Positions 40,527-50,050 of a stretch of DNA of 64,000 nucleotides are shown here, one piece after another (position 1 is the stretch's first letter; each line of letters opens with the position of its first letter). The stretch lies in assembly GCA_945893365.1 (NCBI GenBank), contig CAMDED010000001.1:1-64000 (forward strand). The letters are read 5' to 3'. Under the pieces are notes generated by a model. The model searched no databases and was not told the origin of the DNA. It worked only from the letters and a program-made list of their open reading frames with translations. The position numbers were made by a program, and so were the translations under genes. Source of the stretch: Candidatus Sulfopaludibacter sp. SbA3 (GTDB taxonomy: Bacteria; Acidobacteriota; Terriglobia; Bryobacterales; Bryobacteraceae).

Positions 40527-43304
40527 ATGCGGTTTGCTTTAATTGCGCTCTTTTGCTTGTGCTCAGCAATCGCGCTGCACGGACAGACGCTGCCTGACCT
40601 TCGCCCCCCGGCGCAGACCTACATCTACGATTTCGACGCAACCTCGGCGGTAGCTCCCGTTGCTCCCGCCCTCAACCTCGGCGCGACGTTTTCCATTGAG
40701 TTCTGGATCATGCTCAATCGGGACAGCGTGGACCCGCAGTTTATGCGCGTGTTCCAGAAGGAAGCCGGAGTGCAGTTGGAAATCGACCGGGGAACGCACG
40801 AGCTGAGTTACTCTCAGGTGACTGCCGAACCAAACAGCTCTCGCGGCGCGCACATCGGCGTCTCGCTCGTCGCCGCCCGTTGGTATCACGTTGCGATCGT
40901 CAGCAATAATCTTCGGGTCACGCTGTACCTCAACGGCCAACAACAAGCGACGATGACCGCGGCGGGGCCACCGGCGGTCAACACATCGCCGTGGGTGCTC
41001 TCTGGCCAGGTTTATGGGAAGAAAGATGGGACCGAGCTTTGCTGCGGATTCCCTGGTAGCTTGCGGCAGTTTCGGATATGGAGCCGGGCACTCCCTACCG
41101 CCGAGATTGCATCGGTTGCCACCAAGGTCCTCTCTGGGAGCGAGCCAGGATTGATCGCCGACTGGCCTCTGGATGATGGACGGGGGACGGCGGGCCGCGA
41201 CGTTGGGACGAACCACCTGGCATTGACGCTGCGCCCTCGGGGCACTCCCATCTGGCTTAGAACGGAGTTTGTGGAAGATCCGGTCTTTCAGGTGCGCAAG
41301 TTGGCGATGCCTGCAGGCAGCATCCAATTCCCCATGACTATCCCGATCGACTTCGACTCGGACGGGGACGCGGACTTGCTTGTTTGTCAGGCGGCCCTCA
41401 CCACTACGGCTGAACTCCCGTGTTCGGCGTTTCGTAACGATGGAAAAGGGACCTTTAGCGACGCTACTTCGCGAGTTTTGGGATCGAACGGCCCGCGATT
41501 CAACACGCCTCGCGATTTTGTGGTGGCGGACTTCAATGGCGACGGACGAGCCGATGTCGTCATCGCCAACAATACCGATTGCACCGACTGCGCCGGCGGT
41601 TCCATATATACCGGGGCGCAAAGCCGCCTTCTGTTTCAGACTCCCGACGGACGCCTGGAGGACGTGACCGCCACTCACTTTCCCCAGCGGCTGGTGTTTA
41701 CGCACAACATCACAGCCGCGGACATCGACGGCGATGGAGACCTCGACATCTACATGGCGAACTTCATAGGTGTCGGCACGGGTCCGCCTGAGATCTATCT
41801 GAACGATGGCCAAGGCCACTTCGTGGCTGGTGAAGCAGGCCGGCTGCCTGCGATTCTCCGTGTTGAGCCCGGGGCATTTTGGAGCGTTACCGCCCGGTTC
41901 ATCGACGTAAACAACGACGGACGTCCCGATCTGTTCGTGGGCGCGAATGACAAGACCAACCGGGCGCGTGACCTCTTGCTGCTGAACGATGGCCGTGGGT
42001 TCTTCCAGCTCGCGCCCGAAGGCGCGTTATCCACACGGTACGGCGGCCGGAACTGGGGCACCGTGAGTATCCGAGTCGCGGATTTCGATGGGGACGGCTG
42101 GCAGGACGTGATCAGCACGGTGAATGCGGAGGGCTACTCCGAGGGAGCAGTCCAGATTCTGCTCAACAATCGAGATGGATCATTCCGGGACGCGACCGAA
42201 CTCATCGTCCAACCTGCCTGGGAGCGGGGCGGATTTCTTGGTTCCGGCGGTAATCTCACCTATGTCGACCCGAGCTTCCCCGCCGATTGGAACGGCGACG
42301 GCTTTCTCGATCTCCTGGTCCAAGGCGCCAGTCAACCCTCACGCCTGTTTCTGAATACGGGACCTGCGCGGGGCGGCCGTCTGGTGGATGTTTCCGACCT
42401 GCTGCCCGACACGGCCGATTATTTTGCAGTCGCCGACTTCAATGGGGATCGCCAACTGGACGTCGTAGCCTGGCGGATCGATTGCTGCAATCCGACGTAC
42501 CTGGAGACTTGGCTCAACGCCCGAAAATTCACACTCACCGCTGACTGGATTCCGCCGGCGCCAACGGGTCCTTTCTTCCTCCGGGGCAGCGTACTGAGTT
42601 CGGCCACGTTCTCCGCCAACGCGTTGACTCCGGGCGAGCTGGTGACCATTTTTGGACGCGATTTTGGCCCCGCGAGTCTAGTGATCGCAACGCCCGCGGG
42701 AGGAAGATATCCGACGGAGCTGGCCGGAACCCGCGTTCTCTTCAATGACGTTGCAGGGCCCATGGTTTATGCCTCGTCCGGGCAAGTGAGTGCCGTCGTT
42801 CCATTCAACGTCGTGCCCAAATCCCGCGCCGACGTTGTGATTGAATTCCAAGGGAGGCGATCCTCTCCCGTATCAATTTACGTCGCGGGCAGCGCGCCGG
42901 GGTTGTTCACCCTCGATAGCAGCGGCGCCGGCTCAGCCGCGATTCTCAACGTCGATCCGGTCACCGGAGCCGTCACTGTAAATGGTCCGCAGAATCCAGC
43001 GCCGCGCGGTGGGATCATCGTGGCCTATCTCACGGGCGCTGGGCAGACGGTTCCTCCGTCCGTCGACGGGGTCATGGCGGAAAGCGCGGGACGACTCTCG
43101 CTACCCGTGGAGGCGAGCTTGGACTGGCCCGCCTACTTGCCGGTGGAAGTGCTGTATGCCGGGCCTGCGCCAGGAATTGTGGCGGGGGTCTCACAGGTCA
43201 ATTTGCGCCTGCCGGATAGGCCCATGCCGAGCGGCGCCCATTCGTTGTATGTCTCCGTCGGCGGCATCTGGAGCCAGTCGGCCGCCACCGTTTCGATTCG
43301 CTGA
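40527..43304 (+). CDS. Exported LamG/VCBS-repeat protein with Solibacter-type C-terminal domain
   Basis: A 925-residue exported protein from ATG 40527 with signal peptide (IALFCLCSAIALHGQ). A concanavalin/LamG-like domain (about 40-235) is followed by several FG-GAP/VCBS repeats with calcium-loop motifs such as DFDSDGDADLL, DFNGDGRADVV and DIDGDGDLDIY. The C-terminal region (LTPGELVTIFGRDFGPAS through VSQVNLRLPD) matches the TIGR03437-type domain common in Solibacter. Such proteins are surface-exposed or secreted and probably bind glycans or proteins. It stands alone between two parts of the transfer gene set and may help cell contact or be unrelated cargo. Confidence 0.82.
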   Translation: MRFALIALFCLCSAIALHGQTLPDLRPPAQTYIYDFDATSAVAPVAPALNLGATFSIEFWIMLNRDSVDPQFMRVFQKEAGVQLEIDRGTHELSYSQVTAEPNSSRGAHIGVSLVAARWYHVAIVSNNLRVTLYLNGQQQATMTAAGPPAVNTSPWVLSGQVYGKKDGTELCCGFPGSLRQFRIWSRALPTAEIASVATKVLSGSEPGLIADWPLDDGRGTAGRDVGTNHLALTLRPRGTPIWLRTEFVEDPVFQVRKLAMPAGSIQFPMTIPIDFDSDGDADLLVCQAALTTTAELPCSAFRNDGKGTFSDATSRVLGSNGPRFNTPRDFVVADFNGDGRADVVIANNTDCTDCAGGSIYTGAQSRLLFQTPDGRLEDVTATHFPQRLVFTHNITAADIDGDGDLDIYMANFIGVGTGPPEIYLNDGQGHFVAGEAGRLPAILRVEPGAFWSVTARFIDVNNDGRPDLFVGANDKTNRARDLLLLNDGRGFFQLAPEGALSTRYGGRNWGTVSIRVADFDGDGWQDVISTVNAEGYSEGAVQILLNNRDGSFRDATELIVQPAWERGGFLGSGGNLTYVDPSFPADWNGDGFLDLLVQGASQPSRLFLNTGPARGGRLVDVSDLLPDTADYFAVADFNGDRQLDVVAWRIDCCNPTYLETWLNARKFTLTADWIPPAPTGPFFLRGSVLSSATFSANALTPGELVTIFGRDFGPASLVIATPAGGRYPTELAGTRVLFNDVAGPMVYASSGQVSAVVPFNVVPKSRADVVIEFQGRRSSPVSIYVAGSAPGLFTLDSSGAGSAAILNVDPVTGAVTVNGPQNPAPRGGIIVAYLTGAGQTVPPSVDGVMAESAGRLSLPVEASLDWPAYLPVEVLYAGPAPGIVAGVSQVNLRLPDRPMPSGAHSLYVSVGGIWSQSAATVSIR

Positions 43305-43721
43305 TCAGGTGTGGCGCGATTTTGAGTCCCAATCTTAAGGTGGGAAGTACCCTCTGGGCGCAGAACGTTATCAGGCGCCGAGCCCTCTTTGCACGAGCGG
43401 TCCCCAAGTCGGCTTCTTCGAAAATGGCCGGTTGATTCGCGGCTAACGGCGTAGTGTCTACCGTCAGGTCCCACTTGGACGAATAGTCGCCTACTCGCGG
43501 AAGTGCCACCATCGGTGCCTGCCCATGATTACCCGTTTCTGGTCGGCTGGTGTCCACTTGAGTAATCGGCGCTACGTCGTGAGGCCGCCTGAACTGTTTC
43601 AGACAGTTGCAAACTCCCACGCAACTCGTTTTGTGGTTTCGAAAACCTCGTGTATGTTCCTACTGTGCTCGGGTGAATGCCTGGGCCGAATCCGAATCGA
43701 ACGTTACAGGAGGTATTTCTC
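43305..43721. other. Gene-free stretch before the pilin-like genes
   Basis: About 417 bp. No gene recognised. The end holds an AGGAGG ribosome site for the gene at 43722. It probably contains the promoter of the second transfer operon, but no clear -35/-10 pair was seen. Confidence 0.4.
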
Positions 43722-44090
43722 ATGTTGAAACTTTCGGGAACGAGCCGGCAGCGGGCAGCAACCTTGCTGATGGCCGTCCTATGTCTTGTTGTGTTTTCGC
43801 AAGCGGTGATAGTCGCTCAGAATCTGGGCGCGGCTCCCCAGGTGAACGTGGCCGTTCAGGGGCAGACAGGCGCCCAACCGGAAGGCGCGTTTCTGAACCT
43901 GGTCAACTGGATCGGCAACGTGATCGCTCCGGTCGGCGCCGGGCTGGCTTTGGCCGGGGGTCTCATCTCGTATGTGGCCGGACGCGGTGTCGGGCGATAC
44001 GTCGTCACGGCGATTGGTTGCCTGGCGGTTTCGGGTGTCACCCGACTGCTCGAATTCTGGATCGCCCAGGGAGGTGGCGGTATTTCGTAA
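43722..44090 (+). CDS. VirB2-like pilin (copy 1)
   Basis: A 122-residue protein from ATG 43722 with an AGGAGG site. A signal-type hydrophobic segment (AATLLMAVLCLVVFSQAVIVA) is followed by two transmembrane helices around NWIGNVIAPVGAGLALAGGL and a basic turn GRGVGRYV. The size and two-helix layout fit VirB2/TrbC pilins, which are processed and polymerise into the conjugative pilus. It ends EFWIAQGGGGIS, almost the same as the protein at 44838. The assignment rests on architecture and operon position. Confidence 0.6.
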   Translation: MLKLSGTSRQRAATLLMAVLCLVVFSQAVIVAQNLGAAPQVNVAVQGQTGAQPEGAFLNLVNWIGNVIAPVGAGLALAGGLISYVAGRGVGRYVVTAIGCLAVSGVTRLLEFWIAQGGGGIS

Positions 44091-44163
44091 GTTCGCTCCC
44101 GATAAGCGGAGGTGGGTACGCTTGCCCGAGCAGCCCGCCTCCGGCTTTCCGAAAGAGAAACCA

Positions 44164-44826
44164 ATGCCAACCCTGATCTACGACATCATGCGCGTCATGT
44201 TTGCGCTCACTGGTCCAGCGGCGTTCATCTGCTTGGTGAATGCGGGCATCGCTCTGCGAAAAGAGGGCGGGACGGTGTTCTGGGTCGGCGGAGGATTCTC
44301 GCGGTGGATGCTGTGGACTGTGATCTTCCTGGGGTTGGAGCCGACGCTGGTGTGGTTCCAGTTCCTTGGCTTTCCGGTCTTCTTTCCACCGGGCTTTGCG
44401 ATTGGAAACGGATGGCTGTCAGGGATTGCCACGGGCCTGACGACCTTCGTCAACGATTTCGTGGTCGCACGGATCGCACCGGTTCTAGCGGCGTTCTTCG
44501 TCACGCGGGCGGTTCTCGATACAGCCAGTGGCGCCGGACCACTACCGTCGCTTTTGAGCGCGATGTTCCTGTTGGCAATCTCCTCGACTCACGCGCTGAT
44601 CGACACTTGGACTCCAGTTGGCAATCGTTTTTCGATCGTGCTGGGGCTCGAGGCCATGTGGACCTACCTGGCCAGCCGGATCTTTCCGCTCGCGGCGGGT
44701 CTGGCAATCTGCGGAGCGATCATCCAGTTCGCCTTTAACCGTCCTGGATATCTGCGCCTGGTGGCCTGTGCCGGTGGCTTTTTGACCGTGAGCGCGCTGT
44801 GGCTTCTAGTCAATCGGATGATGTAG
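44164..44826 (+). CDS. Polytopic membrane protein of the transfer operon
   Basis: About 220 residues from ATG 44164 (the frame is open far upstream, inside the pilin gene). Roughly five to six hydrophobic helices, no conserved catalytic motif. It sits between two pilin-like genes, so it may be an inner-membrane component of the apparatus or a pilin-processing or assembly factor. No family was recognised. Confidence 0.55.
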   Translation: MPTLIYDIMRVMFALTGPAAFICLVNAGIALRKEGGTVFWVGGGFSRWMLWTVIFLGLEPTLVWFQFLGFPVFFPPGFAIGNGWLSGIATGLTTFVNDFVVARIAPVLAAFFVTRAVLDTASGAGPLPSLLSAMFLLAISSTHALIDTWTPVGNRFSIVLGLEAMWTYLASRIFPLAAGLAICGAIIQFAFNRPGYLRLVACAGGFLTVSALWLLVNRMM

Positions 44827-44837
44827 CGGGAGAAATC

Positions 44838-45293
44838 GTGAGCTTCCTAACCGGACTTACCAACCTTACGAACTGGCTAGGCAATGTGATCATGCCGACA
44901 CTCGCGGGAGTGTTCTTCGTGATCGCGATTCTCCGGGCGGCTCGCAGTGCGCCATTCCAGTACGCGATGTATGCGGGATTCATGTCGCTGATGGTTTCCG
45001 GAATGCTGCGCGGCATCGAAACGTTCTCACGGGTCCGTGCGTGGAACGACCCGGACCAGGTGTGGGTCACGCTGCTGGGACTGGTGAATTGGTCGGCGAA
45101 CGTGTTCTTGCCTGTGTATGGGGTCCTTCAGGTGGTTATGGCCCTTCTTCACTATGGCGGCGCTGGATTCCGAATCTATCCTGGCGCTCCGTGGGCACGA
45201 CATATTGTGATCGCCATGGCGAGCTTTAGCGTTTCGGGACTGCTGCGGATGGCGGAGTTCTTCGTTCAACAGGGAACGGGTGGGATCAGTTAG
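44838..45293 (+). CDS. Double VirB2-like pilin-type protein (copy 2)
   Basis: About 151 residues from GTG 44838, chosen because GGGAG precedes it. It consists of two similar halves: NWLGNVIMPTLAG...SLMVSGMLRGIE and NWSANVFLPVYGV...SFSVSGLLRMAE, each with two helices. The second half and the ending EFFVQQGTGGIS match the 43722 pilin. It therefore looks like an internally duplicated pilin-like protein. Its start overlaps nothing and follows the previous stop by 11 nt. Confidence 0.55.
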   Translation: MSFLTGLTNLTNWLGNVIMPTLAGVFFVIAILRAARSAPFQYAMYAGFMSLMVSGMLRGIETFSRVRAWNDPDQVWVTLLGLVNWSANVFLPVYGVLQVVMALLHYGGAGFRIYPGAPWARHIVIAMASFSVSGLLRMAEFFVQQGTGGIS

Positions 45294-45304
45294 GGAGGAT
45301 TAGC

Positions 45305-45631
45305 ATGGCACTTGAAGTCACGCAGGTACACCGCAACCTTCACCAGCGCGTGACGTGGCTGTACCTAGAGATCGAGGATATGTTCCTGGTGCTCGGCCTT
45401 GGAGTGCTGGCTAACTTCGTCGGTCGCTTTCTAGGCCGCGAGATTTACGGCATCCCGCTTAGCTTTCTGCTTCTGTGGATCGTGCCGATTCTGGCGGTGC
45501 CCTGCCTGTGGCTGTTCAAGTATGGAAAGCCGAGAGGCTACCTGCGCGACCTCCTGATTTGGCAGATCAAGCCCCACATATATTGCGGCCTGGAGCGGGA
45601 CCGCGAACTGACCAAGGAGTATCTCACGTAA
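45305..45631 (+). CDS. VirB3/TrbD-like protein
   Basis: A 108-residue inner-membrane protein. A short N-terminal soluble part (VTQVHRNLHQRVTWLYLEIE) is followed by two hydrophobic helices and a basic C-terminus. Size, topology and its place directly before the VirB4 ATPase (stop and start share a base, TAATG) match VirB3, which associates with VirB4 at the membrane. Confidence 0.78.
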   Translation: MALEVTQVHRNLHQRVTWLYLEIEDMFLVLGLGVLANFVGRFLGREIYGIPLSFLLLWIVPILAVPCLWLFKYGKPRGYLRDLLIWQIKPHIYCGLERDRELTKEYLT

Positions 45632-48300
45632 TGCCGATCACCATGTCCGAACACAAGAAGGCGTTGCGGAAGCCGCCGCTCTGCGAGTTGTTACCAGTGA
45701 GGGACTACCTGGACGACGTGGCCGTGCAGATGGATGGCAGCTTTGTAGCGGGCTACGAACTCGACGGACTCAATTCGTACTATCACGACGACGAAGGGCG
45801 GAATCGATCCAAACACGCGTTTGAGGCTCTGGTGCGGTCGTTGCCCGAGCGATCCATGCGAATGCAGGTTCGCTTTGAGATCACCGAAGGAATCGGCGAC
45901 GTGCGAAAACAGTATCCGCGCCTCAACCGAAGCGAGAATCCGGTGTTGCAGGACATCGACAGAATCCGGATGCAGCAGTGGGACGAGAAGGACGCGACGG
46001 GTTTCTATCTCCGCCATATCCTGCACGCCTACTTCATCTGGAATCCCCGCACTCACCACGAGATGGCGGACCGCCTGGAAGGGAAAAAGAGGAGTTGGTT
46101 TAGCCTGTCCGTCGACAAGTGCGTTCAGCGCGAGCACCGGGAGCATGAAGATCTGCTGGCAGAGTTCTCATCGTTGATGGCGGGCGTCGAGCAGACCCTC
46201 GCGGCGACGGGAATGCACACTCGCCGCATGACAGACGGTGAGATGTTTGTCGAGGCCAAGAGGAGCCTGAATCCCGTGTTCGAGGACCGCGGGCCATACA
46301 AGCGCGGCGAGTATTCGATCGCCTATCGGAGCGCCCGGGAGCAGATCGTCAACACCAGCATCGAGGACGAGCAAGAAGGCTACATTCAGGTGGGCGGGTT
46401 TCTCTATACGTTCGTCAGCATGAAGGACCTGCCGGACGGCACGTTCCCCGGCATTCTGCGGGAACTGATGGTGCTCGATTTCCCGGTCGTGGTCAATGCC
46501 GAGGTAACGATCCCGGATCAGACAAAAGTAATTTCGGGCTTCAAGAGCCGGATGAAGAAGATGCAGGCGGCGCAGATCGATTCGAGGGGCGGCCGCATGA
46601 TCAACGTGGATGCTGCCGTGGCGCACTCGCAGCTCAATGACGTTCTTACCGCCGTGATCTCCTCTTCACTCAAAGTCTGCGAGTATTCGTTGATCGTCAC
46701 CATCCGCACTTCCAAACCGGTTGTGAGTCGTTCGGACATGGAAGAGGCTCAAAGGGAGCTCAACCGTCGTCGGGAACGGGTGATCCACGCCGTGGGGCGT
46801 ATGAATGGCGCCCGCGCCATCCCGGAATCGCTGGCTCAACGCCGGTTGTTTCTATCGAGCCTGCCCGGGATGGCAGGCCCCAATCAACGCGAGATGAGTT
46901 CGCTCACGCTGCACGCGGCGGATCTACTGCCCATCGAGACACCCTGGCGCGGCACGGTGCAATCGCCGCTCATCTTGCTTGAAACGCCGTACCGCCAGTT
47001 GATCCCCTTCTCTCCCTATGACTCTTCGATGGGCGACGCCAACATGCTGTTCATGGCCAAATCTGGCGGCGGCAAGACGTTCATGGCCCAGATGTTCTTG
47101 CTCATGATGGCGCGTTCGAACCCGCTGATCTCCATCGTCGAGCGTGGTGATTCCTATCGCCCTCTGGTCGAACTGATGGGCGGCCGTGTGATTGAGGTGG
47201 ATCTGGAAGGGTCGGAGACACTGAATCCCTGGGATCTGCCGCCCGGCGAAATTTCGCCGACCAAGGACAAGATCGCGTTCCTGAAGAATCTCACGCGCCA
47301 TATGATCGGGGATCTTGGGCAGGCCGACACATCGCTGCTCGACAACATTCTTACGTCGGCGATCGCCGAGGTCTACAAGCGCGCCGCGATTCGGGGAGAC
47401 AACACGACGCCTACATACTCGGACCTGAAGGACGAGCTTGGCAACTGGAATGACGAAGAACGGATCGAACATATCCGGAAACTGGCCCAACTGGCGTCTG
47501 TGTCGCTGCGGCAATGGACCGGAGAGAAGGGTGTGTACTCGAAGCTCTTTGACCGCCACACCACAATGCGTACAGATGCCAACTGGCTCTTCTTCAATAT
47601 CGAGGGGTTGAGCTCGGACCCACGCCTCGAAACGGCGATGAGCATGTTGATCGCGCAGTCGATGTCGGAGCGGTCTTCGGGCCGGTCAGGACAGGCGTCC
47701 ATCACAGTGCTCGACGAATGCTGGGCGCTCCTCGACTCGCCCGTATTAGCGGATTGCGTGGTTCAGTTGTTCCGCACGGCACGCAAACGCGGCGCGAGCG
47801 TATGGGGAATCAGCCAGACCCTGGAGGATTTTGTTGGCACGAAGCAGAAGCCGAAAGAGCACGGCGCCGGTATTCTCCGGAACACCTCGGTAAAGGTCAT
47901 CGGACAGCAGCCAGGCGACGTGAGTCCGCTTATCGATCACTTGGGCCTGAACGAAGTCGCGCTGAACGAGATTAAGCGATTCGCGGCGCCACGCAAGGGA
48001 AGAAGCGCCGAGATTCTGCTTGTCCTCGGCGAAAAGTCCGAGACCACGCAAACAGTGCGGCTAGTGCCGACCGGAGTGGATTACTGGGTGGCGACGACGT
48101 ACCCGCGGGAGCGAGCGTACCGCGCCTGGTATCTCAAGGAAAACGCTGGACGGCCATTGATCGATCTTTACAAGGAACTCGCTGCGCGGTTCCCGCATGG
48201 TCTCGCGGACGAGGAGGCGCTGCCGGAAGAGGTGGCCGGGTTTGTGCAAAGAGCGAGCGCGAAGCGAAACGAAGTGACCTATGTGGCTGCTGGAGTTTAG
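45631..48300 (+). CDS. VirB4/TrbE-type secretion ATPase
   Basis: An 889-residue ATPase from ATG 45631 (the frame is open upstream inside virB3). The N-terminal VirB4 domain of about 400 residues precedes a RecA-like C-terminal domain with Walker A AKSGGGKT (Lys482) and Walker B VLDECW (Asp695-Glu696). Sequence between (RGDSYRPLVELMGG) matches the family. VirB4 powers pilus assembly and transfer. Both motifs are intact, so it is probably active. Confidence 0.95.
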   Translation: MPITMSEHKKALRKPPLCELLPVRDYLDDVAVQMDGSFVAGYELDGLNSYYHDDEGRNRSKHAFEALVRSLPERSMRMQVRFEITEGIGDVRKQYPRLNRSENPVLQDIDRIRMQQWDEKDATGFYLRHILHAYFIWNPRTHHEMADRLEGKKRSWFSLSVDKCVQREHREHEDLLAEFSSLMAGVEQTLAATGMHTRRMTDGEMFVEAKRSLNPVFEDRGPYKRGEYSIAYRSAREQIVNTSIEDEQEGYIQVGGFLYTFVSMKDLPDGTFPGILRELMVLDFPVVVNAEVTIPDQTKVISGFKSRMKKMQAAQIDSRGGRMINVDAAVAHSQLNDVLTAVISSSLKVCEYSLIVTIRTSKPVVSRSDMEEAQRELNRRRERVIHAVGRMNGARAIPESLAQRRLFLSSLPGMAGPNQREMSSLTLHAADLLPIETPWRGTVQSPLILLETPYRQLIPFSPYDSSMGDANMLFMAKSGGGKTFMAQMFLLMMARSNPLISIVERGDSYRPLVELMGGRVIEVDLEGSETLNPWDLPPGEISPTKDKIAFLKNLTRHMIGDLGQADTSLLDNILTSAIAEVYKRAAIRGDNTTPTYSDLKDELGNWNDEERIEHIRKLAQLASVSLRQWTGEKGVYSKLFDRHTTMRTDANWLFFNIEGLSSDPRLETAMSMLIAQSMSERSSGRSGQASITVLDECWALLDSPVLADCVVQLFRTARKRGASVWGISQTLEDFVGTKQKPKEHGAGILRNTSVKVIGQQPGDVSPLIDHLGLNEVALNEIKRFAAPRKGRSAEILLVLGEKSETTQTVRLVPTGVDYWVATTYPRERAYRAWYLKENAGRPLIDLYKELAARFPHGLADEEALPEEVAGFVQRASAKRNEVTYVAAGV

Positions 48301-48330
48301 ACGGCCAGGCGGAAAGGAGTATGGACACCA

Positions 48331-49152
48331 ATGAGCACAATCCTCACGAAAGCGCTGGCGATAGCACTGGTTAGCATTCTCATGGTCGTCATGGTCACGC
48401 CCCAACCGGCGTACGCCCAGGGCGGTCTCCTGTCGGGTATCACCGGAATCCTTAACGGGTTGAATGGCGCGGCGGCGGCCCTGCAAAACTTCATCAACAA
48501 CGTCATGAGGCCAATTCTTGAGAGCATCCGCACCGCGTCTGCAGCGGTTCAGAATATTCTCGGCGCCTTACGAAACTTCTTCGAGCAAGTCGTTTGGCCG
48601 ATTGCCGAAATCAACCGGATTCGAGGGCTGGTGCAGCAACTGATCGCCCTGTTTTCAGGCGCCCTGAACAGTCTGTACAACATCAACGTGAGCAGCGCCC
48701 AACTTCCTAACGCGCGCCAACTGGAATCCGTCATGCGGAATAAGAGTCCGGGAGACCTGGCCGCACTCAGAACCGCTTTTGTCCAGACCTATGGAGCAGT
48801 TCCGGCCGCAGCGGATGCGCATCCCCAGGAGAGGGATCTGATGGATGTCGATGATGCGATGGCGATCGACCACTTGATGATGCTCAAGATGGCCGATGCA
48901 GGCGCCGATCAAACGGTCGCAGCGGCGGGAGCCATTCAAAGCCACGGACTCGTGGTCGCGCCAGGCACCGCCGCCTACAGTACGGCAGCGGCACACATTG
49001 CCACGCTGCAGAGCAACGCCCACATCCAGAAGATGATCGCGAGCGCACTTCGGCAGGAGGCGGCACGCCTGGGGCACGACACCATGACGGTCAAGCGAAG
49101 CGCCACTTTCACGCGGGAGTCGCGCTCTAAGGCAACAGAACTGAATCGGTAG
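48331..49152 (+). CDS. VirB5/TrbJ-like periplasmic protein (copy 1)
   Basis: A 273-residue exported protein. The signal peptide (ending near AYAQ) is followed by long amphipathic helices (VQNILGALRNFFEQVVWPIA) as in VirB5/TrbJ minor pilus components. The C-terminal third is helical and ends in a KATELNR tail. It starts 30 nt after virB4. It resembles the next gene's product over most of its length. Confidence 0.6.
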   Translation: MSTILTKALAIALVSILMVVMVTPQPAYAQGGLLSGITGILNGLNGAAAALQNFINNVMRPILESIRTASAAVQNILGALRNFFEQVVWPIAEINRIRGLVQQLIALFSGALNSLYNINVSSAQLPNARQLESVMRNKSPGDLAALRTAFVQTYGAVPAAADAHPQERDLMDVDDAMAIDHLMMLKMADAGADQTVAAAGAIQSHGLVVAPGTAAYSTAAAHIATLQSNAHIQKMIASALRQEAARLGHDTMTVKRSATFTRESRSKATELNR

Positions 49153-49165
49153 GAGGTCCGGAGAT

Positions 49166-50038
49166 ATGCCAACAAGTCTCACTGTTCTCCTTGGTCTGCT
49201 TGGGCGGGCCTGGAAGTTGGTTGTTAGTCGCCGAATGCAGATCATCGCGCTGCTGGTGGTCATGGCGATGCTGATGCCTCAGCCGGCAAATGCCCAGATC
49301 GGTTTCATAACTGGCTTGATCGGCATCATTTCCAGTGGATTGAGCGCCGTGAGCGGGGTACTCGCCGCCGTGAATACCACCTTGCAGAACGTGATCGGCC
49401 CCTTGCTGAGCAGTATCAGCGGAGCCATGTCCGCAATTCAGAGCATCACGCAAGGGATCTTGGACTTCCAGCAGAATACCGTCTACCCGTTGGCCGCGAT
49501 CAATTCCGCCCGCGCCCTGGTCGGTCAGATCCAAGGTATTTACAACTCGATCCGGGGTATCTGGAACACCGCGGTACGCAGCGCGACGCTGGTGAATCCG
49601 CAGGGGTTGGAGAACGTGATTCTGTCGAAGGATGCGGGGCAGATCGCGAACGTCGCGGCGCGGTTTTCGGCTGTATATTCTCCGTTGCCGGCGGCGAACG
49701 AGGTTCATCCGTCAACCCGGGATGTGATCGATAGTTCCGACGCAGCCTCGCAGGCGGCGATGAAGAGATCCATGGCAATCGACGACATCGCGGATCGCGA
49801 ACTAGCCGCGGCCGATCAAATGATGTCGGCGTTAGCGAGCACCGCTCCAGGCACGGCGGAGATGATCGGAGCACAGGCTGGCGCTTGGGTCGTTCGCTCC
49901 CAGGCATACACCCAGCAGGCACTTTCGGAGATGATGCGCCTTCGTGCGATCGAACTGGCGGGACAGGGCGCGCGGCTGAAGGAGTCTGCTCGATTTGCAC
50001 GCGAAACCCGGGATAAGTTGACCCAGATGAACCGCTAG
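49166..50038 (+). CDS. VirB5/TrbJ-like periplasmic protein (copy 2)
   Basis: A 290-residue protein with a signal-type segment (IIALLVVMAMLMPQPANAQ) and the same helical layout as the preceding gene (QSITQGILDFQQNTVYPLAAIN; HPSTRDVIDSSDAASQAAM compared with HPQERDLMDVDDAMA). It ends in KLTQMNR. The two are divergent tandem paralogues, perhaps forming a heteromeric pilus tip or serving different steps. Confidence 0.6.
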   Translation: MPTSLTVLLGLLGRAWKLVVSRRMQIIALLVVMAMLMPQPANAQIGFITGLIGIISSGLSAVSGVLAAVNTTLQNVIGPLLSSISGAMSAIQSITQGILDFQQNTVYPLAAINSARALVGQIQGIYNSIRGIWNTAVRSATLVNPQGLENVILSKDAGQIANVAARFSAVYSPLPAANEVHPSTRDVIDSSDAASQAAMKRSMAIDDIADRELAAADQMMSALASTAPGTAEMIGAQAGAWVVRSQAYTQQALSEMMRLRAIELAGQGARLKESARFARETRDKLTQMNR

Positions 50039-50050
50039 GTAAGGAGCCCC

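Noticed and set aside
40563-41819. 418-codon minus-strand open frame
   Set aside because: It is antisense to the LamG/VCBS gene, where the calcium-loop repeats and signal peptide support the plus strand.
45475-45630. Upstream extension of the VirB4 gene
   Set aside because: The extension lies inside virB3 in another frame. ATG 45631, overlapping the virB3 stop, matches the usual coupling and family start.
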